This document shows positions 1 through 9,000 of a stretch of DNA of 64,000 bases, piece by piece (within the stretch, counting starts at the first letter, position 1; the number at the start of each line of letters is the position of its first letter). The position numbers were made by a program, and so were the translations under genes. The DNA is from Pseudomonas crudilactis (lineage in GTDB: Bacteria; Pseudomonadota; Gammaproteobacteria; Pseudomonadales; Pseudomonadaceae): contig NZ_WXVV01000012.1 in assembly GCF_013433315.1 (NCBI RefSeq), positions 124,001 to 188,000 of the forward strand. Direction: 5' to 3'. The notes beneath the pieces are model-generated. The model was given only the letters and a program-made list of their open reading frames with translations, was not told the origin of the DNA and did no database searches.

Positions 1-987
1 GTTCTTGGCGTCGGGCAGGGCGATCGCCAGAACGCACTCAACAGTGAGTTGAACAGCCAGCAGGATCGGTTCGCACAGCAGTCGCTGGAACTGGCAAATC
101 AGAAGTCCGACCCGTCGCGGAATATGTCGGAGGAGGAGTTCGCCCGTAAGTCGCAGGCTCTCGCCGATGCGAACCAGGCCGCAACCGATCAGATCCGGCA
201 GAACTACGCGGATGTTGAGGCGGCGCAGGGTGATTGGACCAAGGGCGCGACATCGGCCTGGGCCAACTATCTGGACTCGGCGAGCAACATTGCCGGCCAG
301 ACGAAAACCCTGTTCGGCAATGCCTTCAGCTCGATGGAAGACGCGGTCGTCAACTTCGCCATGACGGGGAAGCTGTCGTTTGCTGACTTCACTAAATCGA
401 TTCTGGCGGACATGGCGCGGATCGCGACCCGTCAGGCCAGTTCTGCGTTGCTGAGCAGCCTCGTCGGTGCTGCCACCAGTTACTTCACTGGCGGAGGCGG
501 CGGTAACGGGCTGGCGGCTGGATCTGCTGGTGCGACGTCTTCGAATCTCGGCGCGTCCTCGGCAGGGTACTCCAGCACCTACTTCCCGCAGGCGCTCGGC
601 GGTGCCTGGTCGTCGGGTGTGCAGATGTTCGCCAACGGTGGCGCCTTCACCAACAACATCGTCAGCACGCCGACCGCCTTCGGGATGGCCGGTGGCGGGG
701 CGGGCGTGATGGGCGAGGCGGGGCCGGAGGCGATCATGCCGCTGACCAGAACCGCAAGTGGAAAGCTGGGCGTTATCGCGGCCGGTGGCGGCTCCGGAAC
801 CTCGATCAGCATCAGCGCACCGGTGACAGTGATGACGCAAGATAGGAGCTCCGAAGGCATGCAGATTGACCAGCAAGCCCTGTCGAAAAACCTTCAGTCG
901 CAAATGCAGGCCGTGGCCGAAAAAGCTGTGGCTGATTCTTGGCGCGCGGGCGGCACCAGCTTCCGAAATGCAAACGGGAGGGCCTAA
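1..987 (+). CDS. Tail tape-measure protein, C-terminal part (cut by window edge)
   Basis: The reading frame is open from base 1, so the start lies outside the window; the first TTG/ATG in view is not a real start. The segment of about 328 residues has a Gln/Ala-rich helical stretch, then a region (MEDAVVNFAMTGKLSFADF followed by an Ala-rich helix) typical of the C-terminal domain of lambda gpH-like tape-measure proteins, then a Gly-rich tail. Tape-measure proteins fix tail length and pass into the cell envelope during DNA injection. The next genes are M, L and K homologues, the lambda tail-tip order, which supports the call. The stop codon overlaps the start of the next gene. Confidence 0.85.
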   Translation, partial: VLGVGQGDRQNALNSELNSQQDRFAQQSLELANQKSDPSRNMSEEEFARKSQALADANQAATDQIRQNYADVEAAQGDWTKGATSAWANYLDSASNIAGQTKTLFGNAFSSMEDAVVNFAMTGKLSFADFTKSILADMARIATRQASSALLSSLVGAATSYFTGGGGGNGLAAGSAGATSSNLGASSAGYSSTYFPQALGGAWSSGVQMFANGGAFTNNIVSTPTAFGMAGGGAGVMGEAGPEAIMPLTRTASGKLGVIAAGGGSGTSISISAPVTVMTQDRSSEGMQIDQQALSKNLQSQMQAVAEKAVADSWRAGGTSFRNANGRA

Positions 988-1325
988 TGGCCATCGAGAA
1001 ATTCACTTGGCCAACCGGGCGCGGGGAAACACCCGATATCAACTATCGGGTGCGCTCCTCGAAGTTCGGCAATGGCTACGCCCAAAACGTCGGCGACGGA
1101 CCGAACAACAAAGAGGACTCCTATCCAATCACCTGCGTCGGGCACAAGGCCAAGGTGCAGCAGATCATGGCGTTCCTCGATAGGCACGCCGGGGCAAAAG
1201 CGTTTCTCTGGACAACGCCGCTCGGCGAACTCGGACTGTTCACCTGCAAAAATCCCGCTCCCACACCAATGGGCGGTGAGGTCTTCAAACTCACTGCCAC
1301 GTTCGAGCGGGCATTCAAACCATAA
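987..1325 (+). CDS. Phage minor tail protein M
   Basis: This 112-aa protein matches the lambda gpM-like tail-tip family: a short beta-rich protein beginning with a 'FTWP' segment and ending 'FKLTATFERAFKP'. It belongs to the distal tail complex that joins the tape-measure end to the central tip. The start chosen is the ATG at 987, which shares bases with the stop of the tape-measure gene (TAATG) and has a GGGAGG Shine-Dalgarno a few bases upstream. A longer reading from 939 would overlap the upstream gene without a ribosome site. Confidence 0.85.
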   Translation: MAIEKFTWPTGRGETPDINYRVRSSKFGNGYAQNVGDGPNNKEDSYPITCVGHKAKVQQIMAFLDRHAGAKAFLWTTPLGELGLFTCKNPAPTPMGGEVFKLTATFERAFKP

Positions 1326-1334
1326 GGGGCAATC

Positions 1335-2084
1335 ATGCCGCTGATCAGTGACATCCAGGTGCTTGAACCTGGCAGCGAAGTGCTGCTCTTTGAATTGGAC
1401 GGCACGGACTACGGTGCGGACGTTCTGCGCTTCCACGGGCACGCGATTCCGCACTCGGCGGCCGAACTGATCGCCGCCGGCGACAATGCCGATCAATTAC
1501 CCGCGAAGGCCATCTACTGGCAGGGCAACGAATACAGCGCCTGGCCAATGCAGATCGATGGTATCGAGGCGAACGGGGACGGCACAGCGGTTCGGCCAAC
1601 TCTGTCTGTGGGCAACGTCAACGGGCGTATCACAGCGCTTTGTTTGGCGTTCGAGGATCTACTCGAGTTCAAGCTGACGATGCGCCACACCTTGGGCACC
1701 TACCTCGACGCGGCGAACTTCCCGGCCGGCAATCCGACGGCCGACCCAACCCAAGAGACGATCGAGGTCTGGTACATCGACCAGAAGACGAACGAGGACG
1801 GGGAAAACGTCAGCTGGGAGCTTGCCAGCCCGGGCGACGTCGGCAACGAGTCGATTGGGCGGCAGGCCACGACGCTGTGCCACTGGTGCCTAACTGGCGG
1901 CTACCGCGGACCGAACTGCGGCTACACCGGCCCCTACGTGACCAAGGATGGCGTCGTCACAGATAACCCCGAACTGGACGAATGCGACGCCACCCTGGGC
2001 AAGGGCTGCATCCCGCGGTTCGGCGAGGGCAACCCGCTGCCGTTCGGTGGCTTCCCGGCCGTTTCCCTGATCGCACGGAGCTGA
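1335..2084 (+). CDS. Phage minor tail protein L (probable Fe-S tail-tip protein)
   Basis: This 249-aa protein is of the lambda gpL family, a tail-tip component between M and K. Lambda gpL carries an iron-sulfur cluster in its C-terminal domain, and here the C-terminal third has a matching cysteine set (C182, C185, C195, C217, C225) next to conserved glycines and aromatics. Cluster binding is inferred from the family and the cysteines. The gene starts 9 bp after M ends and stops 1 bp before K, as in a tightly packed morphogenesis operon. Confidence 0.88.
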   Translation: MPLISDIQVLEPGSEVLLFELDGTDYGADVLRFHGHAIPHSAAELIAAGDNADQLPAKAIYWQGNEYSAWPMQIDGIEANGDGTAVRPTLSVGNVNGRITALCLAFEDLLEFKLTMRHTLGTYLDAANFPAGNPTADPTQETIEVWYIDQKTNEDGENVSWELASPGDVGNESIGRQATTLCHWCLTGGYRGPNCGYTGPYVTKDGVVTDNPELDECDATLGKGCIPRFGEGNPLPFGGFPAVSLIARS

Positions 2085-2085
2085 C

Positions 2086-2850
2086 ATGCGAAAGCACATC
2101 TTGAATGCGATCCAGGCGCACGCGGCGGCCGAGTACCCGAAAGAGTGCTGCGGTCTGCTGCTGGCGATCGGACGCAAGCAACAATACTTCCCCTGCATCA
2201 ATGTCTCGACGGAGCCGAATGAAGAGTTCCGAATCGATCCAGAGGAATATGCGGCGGCGGAAGACGTCGGGGAAGTGATCGGCGTGGTGCATTCGCATCC
2301 GGACGCCACCAGCCGGCCGTCACCGCGCGACCTCGCCATGTGCGAAGCCACGGCCATGCCTTGGCACATCCTGAGTTGGCCCGAGGGCGATCTGCGAACC
2401 ATCGTGCCGAACGGTGAGGTGCCGCTACTGAGGCGCCCGTTTGTGCACGGTGCCTGGGACTGCTGGCAGGTCTGCGCCGACTGGTACAAGCGCGAGTGGG
2501 GGCTGGAGTTCGAAGCTTTCAAGCGCGCCGATGGCTGGTGGGAAAGCAAGGATAACGCCAGCCTGTACGAAGCGAACTACGAGTCCGCCGGGTTCTACCG
2601 CGTCGACCAGCCGCAGCGCGGCGACATGATCGTGATGGAAGTGGGGCGCACGGTTTACCCAAACCACGCCGGGATTTTCCTCGGCGCCGATCCCGCCTTG
2701 CCAGGTGAGGATGCCGCGACATTCGGGCCGGGGCCTTTCCTGCTGCACCACCTGTACGGAAGGCCGTCTGAGGTCATTGTCTTCGGCGGGCCTTGGCTCG
2801 ACCGCACACGCCTGATTTTCAGGCACAAAGATGCACAGCCATCCAAATAA
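2086..2850 (+). CDS. Tail assembly protein K: JAMM peptidase plus NlpC/P60 domain
   Basis: This 254-aa protein has two domains. Residues 1-105 form a Mov34/JAMM-type fold with the metal motif: Glu20, His69-x-His71 in VVHSHPD, and Asp82. Residues about 115-250 form an NlpC/P60-type cysteine peptidase with a likely catalytic Cys126 (GAWDCWQ) and His194 (YPNHAGIFLG). This is the architecture of lambda gpK-like proteins, which sit in the tail tip and probably cut peptidoglycan peptides or process tail proteins. Normally gene I follows directly; here about 2.4 kb of unrelated genes intervene. Confidence 0.9.
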   Translation: MRKHILNAIQAHAAAEYPKECCGLLLAIGRKQQYFPCINVSTEPNEEFRIDPEEYAAAEDVGEVIGVVHSHPDATSRPSPRDLAMCEATAMPWHILSWPEGDLRTIVPNGEVPLLRRPFVHGAWDCWQVCADWYKREWGLEFEAFKRADGWWESKDNASLYEANYESAGFYRVDQPQRGDMIVMEVGRTVYPNHAGIFLGADPALPGEDAATFGPGPFLLHHLYGRPSEVIVFGGPWLDRTRLIFRHKDAQPSK

Positions 2851-2869
2851 TACGCCGTTGGAGATTGAG

Positions 2870-2998
2870 ATGTTATCTAGAAAAACTGATGTACTGCCAA
2901 GCGCGAAGCTGGTAATGGCCGGGGTGGGCTTAGGCATTTACTTGAAGAAGGTGGACAAAATCACTCCACCTCCCGGAATTTCAAGTAAACCTAAATAG
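2870..2998 (+). CDS. Small hypothetical protein (42 aa)
   Basis: This short open frame starts with ATG preceded by GGAG at 2860-2863, a good ribosome site with 6-base spacing. The product is 42 aa, with a mildly hydrophobic middle (KLVMAGVGLGIYL) and a Pro/Lys-rich end. It lies 19 bp after gene K on the same strand, so it could be translated from the tail operon. Its 3' end overlaps the stop of the converging gene by 8 bp. No family is recognised, and it may be too short to be real. Confidence 0.4.
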   Translation: MLSRKTDVLPSAKLVMAGVGLGIYLKKVDKITPPPGISSKPK

Positions 2999-3227
2999 AC
3001 TTAGGCTGCTCAAAAACTGCCTTGATCCGCTCCAGATTTGGCTTAGTTATCCCATTCGCGTTATATGAATGAGCCATCTCCAGCGCATGTCCAAGAGCCT
3101 CATCAAGCCCCGCATTGCCCTGTGCTTTTTTTAGTTGCATCACCAATCCGTGGAGAATGCTGCTGATCGTGAGGATATCGTCGCCGTGCGAGTTGATAGC
3201 TTCAATTAGTTTATTCTGATCTACCAC
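2991..3227 (-). CDS. Hypothetical protein, reverse-strand prophage insert (78 aa)
   Basis: This is a small reverse-strand gene inside the tail operon. A GTG start at 3227 is preferred because TGGAGG lies 5 bases upstream of it; an upstream in-frame extension to 3308 has no ribosome site. The product is helical and charged (DQNKLIEAINSHGDDI, then a C-terminal PNLERIKAVFEQPKS). No family is recognised. Its reverse orientation and separation from structural genes suggest a moron, a gene expressed from the lysogen. Confidence 0.55.
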   Translation of the reverse strand: MVDQNKLIEAINSHGDDILTISSILHGLVMQLKKAQGNAGLDEALGHALEMAHSYNANGITKPNLERIKAVFEQPKSI

Positions 3228-3373
3228 ATTGACCTCCAGGTCATAAACGCGCCGAAATTGGCGCAATCCCAGTCCTTGGGCTTGCAGGCAAAGGACTGGG
3301 GAATCCATTGCGTGAGGGCAAGAGGCTACTATCGGAGATCGCCGGGGCGTTACTGGGGATTCGTACAGGCGAG

Positions 3374-3396
3374 AAAAAGCCCGGCTGGGCCGGGCT
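3374..3396 (-). terminator. Rho-independent terminator, reverse strand
   Basis: On the reverse strand, AGCCCGGC, a 3-base loop and GCCGGGCT are followed by a run of five T. The stem begins at the stop codon of the two-gene reverse operon ending at 3395, so it terminates that unit and shields the downstream tail genes from antisense reading. Confidence 0.8.
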
Positions 3397-3688
3397 AATC
3401 CTGGAGTGCGAAACTCTGCGGATCAAGAATTTCAAGCAGCATCTGGTCATGCTCCGCGCGTGATGCTCTGTAGAACATGCACCTATCCAGCAGAATACTT
3501 TTCATGCTTCTTGCAGAAGCGAGATGCCTTGGCTCCACGGAGATCGTCGCGGTTTTGCCACTCCGGGTGTCAGTGACTTCGAGGTGGTAGCGCCCAATCA
3601 AACCGTCTTCTCGCTGGGTATGTCCAAGGTGTTTGAAGGTGAGGTTAGGTTCTGGTACGGCAACCTCGATCTGACGACAAGTAGTCAC
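3395..3688 (-). CDS. Hypothetical protein, second gene of a reverse moron pair (97 aa)
   Basis: This 97-aa protein begins at a GTG that overlaps the stop of the upstream gene (GTGA, 3685-3688), so the pair is translationally coupled. The first half is beta-like (IEVAVPEPNLTFKHLG, YHLEVTDTRSGKTATISVEP); the second half is helical. I do not recognise a family. A strong terminator follows immediately. The compact two-gene unit against the direction of the tail operon looks like a lysogenic-conversion cassette; superinfection exclusion or toxin-antitoxin roles are possible but not shown. Confidence 0.6.
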   Translation of the reverse strand: MTTCRQIEVAVPEPNLTFKHLGHTQREDGLIGRYHLEVTDTRSGKTATISVEPRHLASARSMKSILLDRCMFYRASRAEHDQMLLEILDPQSFALQD

Positions 3689-4299
3689 GGCTTCTCCGCA
3701 TCGGTCAAAAGTTTCGTTAAGAAAGGAAATTCAATGCAGCAGACTTGATCGATTTGTTCGCGCACATGTTGATGCGTAGCGCTGTCATGTGTAGCTATCG
3801 TAAGGTAATAGTTTTGGCCTTCATGCTGAGCGAAGACAATCCATTCTCCGCTTAAAGCTTGCCTTTCTGCGAGCCTTTGCCAGTTCCCGCTAACAATGTC
3901 TTCAACCAGTGCAGGCACGTGGTGTGGTTCGATGAATCGTTCTTCGCCAGCATCCTCTGCGTCCCGAATCATCTGCTTGAATAGGGGGCTTTTAAACCAA
4001 GTTAGCCCCTTCTGAATGTTCTGCGCCATGGAGGCGAGACCATCCTGCATATAGTGCTTGTGCCACAGACCTTTCAGCGGAGGGTGACGATTTTGAATAG
4101 GTGGTTTCAGCCGGCTGGGTCTACCAGCTTCAAGTTCCTCGATCTCTCTGATGATTTTCGCCGGATTCTGATGGCCAGATAACGCACCACCGAGTAATTG
4201 CAGGGCGAGAAGGGTACTGTAACGACCCGGTGCCGCTCTATTTAGACCAATCATTCGGACGAATTTTTGAAGATCTACATCCGGGGTTTGCTCTGGCAT
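3685..4299 (-). CDS. Hypothetical protein, first gene of a reverse moron pair (204 aa)
   Basis: This 204-aa soluble, mostly helical protein has a basic Pro-rich stretch (PSRLKPPIQNRHPPLK, about residues 61-76) and a His-rich C-terminal half (EPHHVPALVEDI; HDSATHQHVREQ). No signal peptide or membrane segment is visible, and no family is recognised. It leads the two-gene reverse operon and must have its promoter in the AT-richer stretch at about 4300-4400. It splits the otherwise contiguous tail genes K and I. Confidence 0.6.
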   Translation of the reverse strand: MPEQTPDVDLQKFVRMIGLNRAAPGRYSTLLALQLLGGALSGHQNPAKIIREIEELEAGRPSRLKPPIQNRHPPLKGLWHKHYMQDGLASMAQNIQKGLTWFKSPLFKQMIRDAEDAGEERFIEPHHVPALVEDIVSGNWQRLAERQALSGEWIVFAQHEGQNYYLTIATHDSATHQHVREQIDQVCCIEFPFLTKLLTDAEKP

Positions 4300-4415
4300 A
4301 TGGCGTCTTCAATCATAAGAATGGGACTTCGAACAAAGTAGCATATGCCACGCTGCTGGTTTTAGAACAATCGACGTACTGCTACATTGCCCTCATTTCC
4401 ACAGGAGTGACCTGC

Positions 4416-4481
4416 ATGAAATTGATCGTAGGAGCGCTGGCTGAGCTGAGTGCAGCCCCCGATTTGTCATCGGGGTCGTAA
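4416..4481 (+). pseudogene. Truncated lipoprotein signal-peptide ORF (21 codons)
   Basis: A good ribosome site (AGGAGTG, 4403-4409) precedes an ATG opening a 21-residue frame that begins MKLIVGALAELSAA. This resembles the start of the intact lipoprotein gene at 4811 (MRIVIGALAVALLAGC) but lacks the lipobox Cys and stops early. I read it as the severed 5' end of an older lipoprotein gene left when neighbouring DNA was inserted. Its TAA stop abuts the next ATG at 4482, so it may now act as a leader that feeds ribosomes into that gene. Confidence 0.4.
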
Positions 4482-4808
4482 ATGGAGCTGTCTCGCTTAA
4501 ACGAGCTCTTTTTCGAGCACAATTGCGTGGCTTCCATGCAGCTCGAAATGGTGGATTTTAAATACAGCCTCACGCTGACTATGAGTTCCTCGGAACATCC
4601 AGAAACCGAGGGTGTGACGGCTGTTTTTCATGACGTCAGCGCACTGAACCTAAGCGGCTTCGGAGGCGGACCAACCCAATTCATGGACCTCGTCGTGACT
4701 CGCATCGATGACGGTCTGGATAGAATCCGGTACGAGCTGAGGGATATTGAGGACGAAAAAATTTCGTTCTACTTCTTCACCTTCAGCGTGCGAGACCATA
4801 AGGAGTAA
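4482..4808 (+). CDS. Hypothetical protein (108 aa)
   Basis: This 108-aa acidic protein has alternating hydrophobic segments suggesting a beta-rich fold (LEMVDFKYSLTLTM; ISFYFFTFSV). Its ATG directly follows the TAA of a 21-codon ORF (TAAATG) and it has no clear ribosome site of its own, so translation probably depends on reinitiation. The stop is 2 bp before the next lipoprotein gene. No family is recognised. Confidence 0.55.
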   Translation: MELSRLNELFFEHNCVASMQLEMVDFKYSLTLTMSSSEHPETEGVTAVFHDVSALNLSGFGGGPTQFMDLVVTRIDDGLDRIRYELRDIEDEKISFYFFTFSVRDHKE

Positions 4809-4810
4809 AT

Positions 4811-5233
4811 ATGCGGATTGTGATAGGGGCGTTGGCGGTAGCGCTGTTGGCGGGGTGTGCGACTTCGCCGACGCCTTCCAATGAAGCCAAGCAGGCGCCG
4901 GCCAGTCAGCTGTCGGCCTACCAGGCCAAGCCATCAGGGCCATATGGGACACTGCAAGTGATCCGCGACTCTGGGCAGACCGGAAGCCTTTGTTCAATGG
5001 CCGTTTTTATCGATGGCAAACAGGCCGCCAAGCTCGACCCAGGCCAAAAGGCGTCGTTCTTTCTGCCGCCTGATTCGGTTTCAGTTGGCGCCGCTTACAC
5101 CGGCTCTGGCATCTGCTCCATGGGTGCAGCCCGAGTGGAGCGGGAAGCGATCGTGAAAGACGGCGCTATCAAGAAATACCGAGTTTTCACCGGGGGCGAT
5201 GGGCAGATCGACATACTGCCCACGACTCTCTGA
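4811..5233 (+). CDS. Prophage lipoprotein (140 aa)
   Basis: The N-terminus MRIVIGALAVALLAGC is a signal peptide with a lipobox (LAGC, Cys16), so the mature protein should be lipid-anchored. The Pro/Ser/Ala-rich linker after Cys16 leads to a small beta-rich domain with two Cys near residues 62 and 98. Lipoproteins in tail regions of lambdoid phages often alter the host envelope and block superinfection, which is an inference here. A terminator follows directly. Confidence 0.7.
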   Translation: MRIVIGALAVALLAGCATSPTPSNEAKQAPASQLSAYQAKPSGPYGTLQVIRDSGQTGSLCSMAVFIDGKQAAKLDPGQKASFFLPPDSVSVGAAYTGSGICSMGAARVEREAIVKDGAIKKYRVFTGGDGQIDILPTTL

Positions 5234-5237
5234 ACAG

Positions 5238-5260
5238 ACCGCCTCCGGGCGGTTTTTTAT
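5238..5260 (+). terminator. Rho-independent terminator before gene I
   Basis: ACCGCC, a 4-base loop and GGCGGT are followed by TTTTT. It lies 4 bp after the lipoprotein stop and is followed at once by TGCCTGGAG, the ribosome site of gene I. Since I and J must be expressed with the tail operon, late transcription probably runs through by antitermination. Confidence 0.8.
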
Positions 5261-5275
5261 TGCCTGGAGAATGGC

Positions 5276-5884
5276 ATGTGCTCAGCAATTACCCACACGC
5301 CAATGACGAAAGTCATGTTGTCCGGCTCGCTTGCGAAGAAGTTTTTTCGAAGCAAGCCATTCCTCCTCGACGGCGGATCGGCCGTGGAGGTGTTCCGTGC
5401 GCTCAATGCGACCATTGATGGGTTCGCCGAGGAAATTAAACGACTGGAGCGCCTTGGACTGAAGTTTGCGATCTTCCGCAATCGCGCAAACATCGGAATG
5501 GACGGATTCGATCTCGGCGGTACACGGGAAATCCGCATTGTTCCAGTGATTGGTGGCAGCAAGCGTGCCGGCGGGTTACAGACCATTATCGGCACAGTGA
5601 TGATCGCCGCAGCCTATGTACTGTCATTCACTCCGTTTGCAGCCGCATCGCCGTTTTTGTATGCGGCCGGCGCGTCTATGGCGATCGGCGGCGTGATCCA
5701 AATGCTCAGCCCGCAGGCCTCAGGCTTGAAGCAAAGCGCATCCCCAGAAAACTCCCCGTCCTACGCCTTCGGCAGTGCCAAGAACACCACGGCCAGCGGC
5801 AACCCGGTACCGATCTGCATCGGCGAACGTCGGTGGGGCGGGATGATCATCTCGGCGTCGATCTTGGCTGAAGATAAGACGTAG
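5276..5884 (+). CDS. Tail assembly protein I
   Basis: This 202-aa protein is of the lambda gpI family. It has an N-terminal beta-rich half (MLSGSLAKKFFRSKPF...) and a hydrophobic middle (IIGTVMIAAAYVLSFTPFAAASPF), then an 'NSPSYAFGSAKNTTASGNPVPICIGERRWGG' type C-terminal end. Family members help start tail assembly at the J/I/L/K tip complex. The ATG at 5276 is chosen over the out-of-frame ATG at 5271; GGAG at 5265-5268 gives 7-base spacing. Confidence 0.85.
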   Translation: MCSAITHTPMTKVMLSGSLAKKFFRSKPFLLDGGSAVEVFRALNATIDGFAEEIKRLERLGLKFAIFRNRANIGMDGFDLGGTREIRIVPVIGGSKRAGGLQTIIGTVMIAAAYVLSFTPFAAASPFLYAAGASMAIGGVIQMLSPQASGLKQSASPENSPSYAFGSAKNTTASGNPVPICIGERRWGGMIISASILAEDKT

Positions 5885-5918
5885 CAGCAAAACCCCTCAC
5901 CTAAACAAGGAGGGATTG

Positions 5919-5944
5919 GCCCTCCAAGGTGAAGGAGGGCTTTT
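5919..5944 (+). terminator. Rho-independent terminator after gene I
   Basis: GCCCTCC, an 8-base loop and GGAGGGC are followed by TTTT. The 3' arm also contains GGAGGG placed 6 bases before an ATG at 5946 that is in frame with gene J, so stem and ribosome site compete for the same bases. Confidence 0.65.
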
Positions 5945-6045
5945 GATGGGAAAATCGTTTCCACTGATTCGCGCAATTACTTGGAATTTAATCCGCTTTG
6001 CTATCTGCGCGATGAAGCTTTACGCGAGCCTCAGCGCTTGTGACC

Positions 6046-6070
6046 AAACCGCCCTTGAAGCGGTTTTTTT
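6046..6070 (+). terminator. Rho-independent terminator before gene J
   Basis: AACCGC, a 7-base loop and GCGGTT are followed by a seven-T run. TGCCTGGAG, the ribosome site of J, comes immediately after, repeating the layout seen before gene I and before the endolysin. Confidence 0.75.
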
Positions 6071-6086
6071 ATGCCTGGAGGAAAGC

Positions 6087-9000
6087 ATGGGTGTAGCGCA
6101 ACAGATCGAGATTTACGGCGAGAAGGGCGGCAGCAGCAAGCCGAAGTCGCCGACCGAAGCCAGCGACAGCCTGCGCTCGACCAACTTGGCAAAGCTGCTA
6201 ATCGCTGTGGGCGAGGGCGAATTCGACGGCGTCCCAACTGATTACGACATCTTCTTGGACAACACGCCGATCCGCGATGCCAGCGGCAACTACAACTTCC
6301 CGAATGTGAAGTGGGATTGGCGGCCTGGCTCGGTGGATCAGACCTACATCCCGGGCATTCCGTCCGTGGAAAACGAGACGTCGCTGAATATCGAGCTACG
6401 CAACGATTCGCCGTGGGTGCGATCAATCACCAACACTCAGCTTTCCGCCGTGCGCATGCGTTTGGCTTGGCCTGCGCTGCAACGGTCTGATGACCAGGGG
6501 AACGTCGGCGGTTACCGCATCGAATACGCGATCGACGTCGCTACCGACGGCGGCGCTTATCAGCAGATGCTGGTGGATGCGGTCGACGGCAAGACCACGA
6601 CACGCTACGAGCGCTCGCGCCGTATCGATTTGCCGGATGCAACCACTGGCTGGCAAATCCGCGTGCGCCGCCTGACGCCGAACCAGAACACCAACAAGAT
6701 CGCCGACACCATGCTGGTGGCCGGTTACACCGAAGTCATCGACGCCAAGCTGCGCTACCCGAATACTGCGCTGCTCTACATCGAATTCGACGCCGAGCAG
6801 CTCACCAACATCCCGGCCGTCACTGTGAAGTGCAAGGCCCGGCGCTGGATGGTGCCGAGCAACTACGACCCGATCCTGCGCGCCTACACCGGGACGTGGG
6901 ACGGCTCGATGAAATCGGCATGGACCAACAACCCGGCGTGGATCACATACGGCATTTGCACCGAAGACCGGTTCGGCCTGGGCAAGCGCATCAAGCCGTT
7001 CATGGTCGACAAGTGGGAGCTGTACCGCATTGCCCAGTACTGCGACCAGTTGGTGCCGAACGGTCTGGGCGGACAAGAACCGCGCTTCCTCTGTGACATG
7101 AACCTGCAGGGCAAGGCTGACGCCTGGTCGCTGCTGCGCGATATCTCAGCGATTTATCGGGGCATGACGTACTGGGCGCAGGGTCAGTTGGTGATGCAGG
7201 CGGACATGCCGCGCGCGCAGGACTTCGACTACGTCTTCACCCGAGCAAACGTCATCGATGGCAAATTTTCGTATGGCAGCGCCTCGGCGAAGACTCGTTA
7301 CACCCGAGCGCTGGTGAGCTACGACAACCCGGCGAACAACTACGACACCGACGTCATTCCATTCGCCGACCTAGATCTGCAACGCCGTTACGGCGACCGG
7401 CCGACCGAACTGAGCGCCATTGGCTGCACCCGCGCCTCCGAGGCTCAGCGCCGTGGTAAGTGGGCGATCCTCAGCAATAATCAAGATCGCACCGTATCGT
7501 TTAAGACCGGCATGGAAGGCGTGATTCCGCTGCCTGGCCATATCATCCCGGTTGCCGATTCGCTGCTCGCTGGTCGTGAAGTCGGCGGCCGGATCTCGGC
7601 AGTGGCGGGGCGGGTGATCACTCTCGACCGCGACACCCAAGCCAAGGCCGGTGATCGGCTGATCATCAACCTGCCGGGTGGCCGTGCAGAAGGTCGCACC
7701 GTGCAAAGCGTCAACGGCCGTGCCGTGACAGTCACGGTTGCCTACAGCGAACCGCCGGTGGTGCAGTTGCAATGGGCGCTCGATGCCGATGATTTGGCGA
7801 TCCCGCTTTACCGTGTGCTGCGCACGAAGCGCACCACCGAGGGCGATTACGAAATCAGCGCGCTCCAGTTCGAACCGAGCAAGTTCGCCTTCATCGACAC
7901 CGGCGCACGCCTGGAAGAACGTCCAATCAGCGTGATCCCGATCACCGTTGTTCCGGCGCCGGCGAGCGTTTCGCTGTCGTCGACTTCATCGGTTGTGCAG
8001 GGTCTGGCCGTGGCCACGATGACTATCAGCTGGCCGGCCGTGGATGGCGCGGTCGGCTATGACGTGGAATGGCGAAAAGACAGCGGCAACTGGATCAAGC
8101 TGCAGCGCACCGGCATGACCAACGTGGACGTGGTTGGCATCTACGCCGGCGCGTACGTGGCCCGCGTCCGCGCGGTGAGTGCCTTCGACATTACGTCGCC
8201 GTGGCGCAACTCGATCCTGACCAACCTCAGCGGTAAGCAGGGGTTGCCACCGGCGCTGGCGTTCTTGACCGCAACACCGTTGCTGTTCGGCATCTATCTC
8301 AAGTGGGGGTTCCCTGCAGGCGCCGAGGACAGCCAGCGCACGGAGATCTGGTATGGCCCGACAACTGAACTGGGCACCGCGACGAAGCTGACAGACCTAG
8401 CCTATCCGCAGAGTGATTTCTCCATGCTCGGCCTGCGCGCCGGTGTGACCTTCTATTTCTGGGGGCGCATCGTCGACAAAATCGGAAACATCGGGCCTTG
8501 GTATCCGATCGGCCTTGGCGTACAGGGGCAGTCGAGCTCAGAGGCCAGTCCAATTCTCGAACTGATTAAAGGGCAGATCACTGAAACAGAACTCGGGCAG
8601 GACCTGTTAGACGAGATCAACAAGATCCCGGGCTTGCAGGAGCAGATCGATGCGCTCGACGGCCTGAAAGGCTACGACCCGGAAGAACCCTACGCCGAAT
8701 ACGACCTGGTGGTGCAGGGCAAGCGGATCTATCAAGCCACTGGCCCGGTACCTATCCAAACCCCGCCGCCGAACTCGCTCTACTGGCTCGACGTTGGGCA
8801 GACCGTTGAGACAGCGAACGGACTTGCCCAGCAGGTGGCTACCAACACTGCCGAGATTACCGAACTCGACGGTGTGGTCACTGCGCAAGCAACGGCCTTT
8901 CAGGCGTTGCGGGCATCTTTCCGTGATGACGACGGCGAGGGTGAGCTGGCGGATGCGCTTAAAGGCTGGACGAGCACCGCTGCCATCGCTACCGAGGAGA

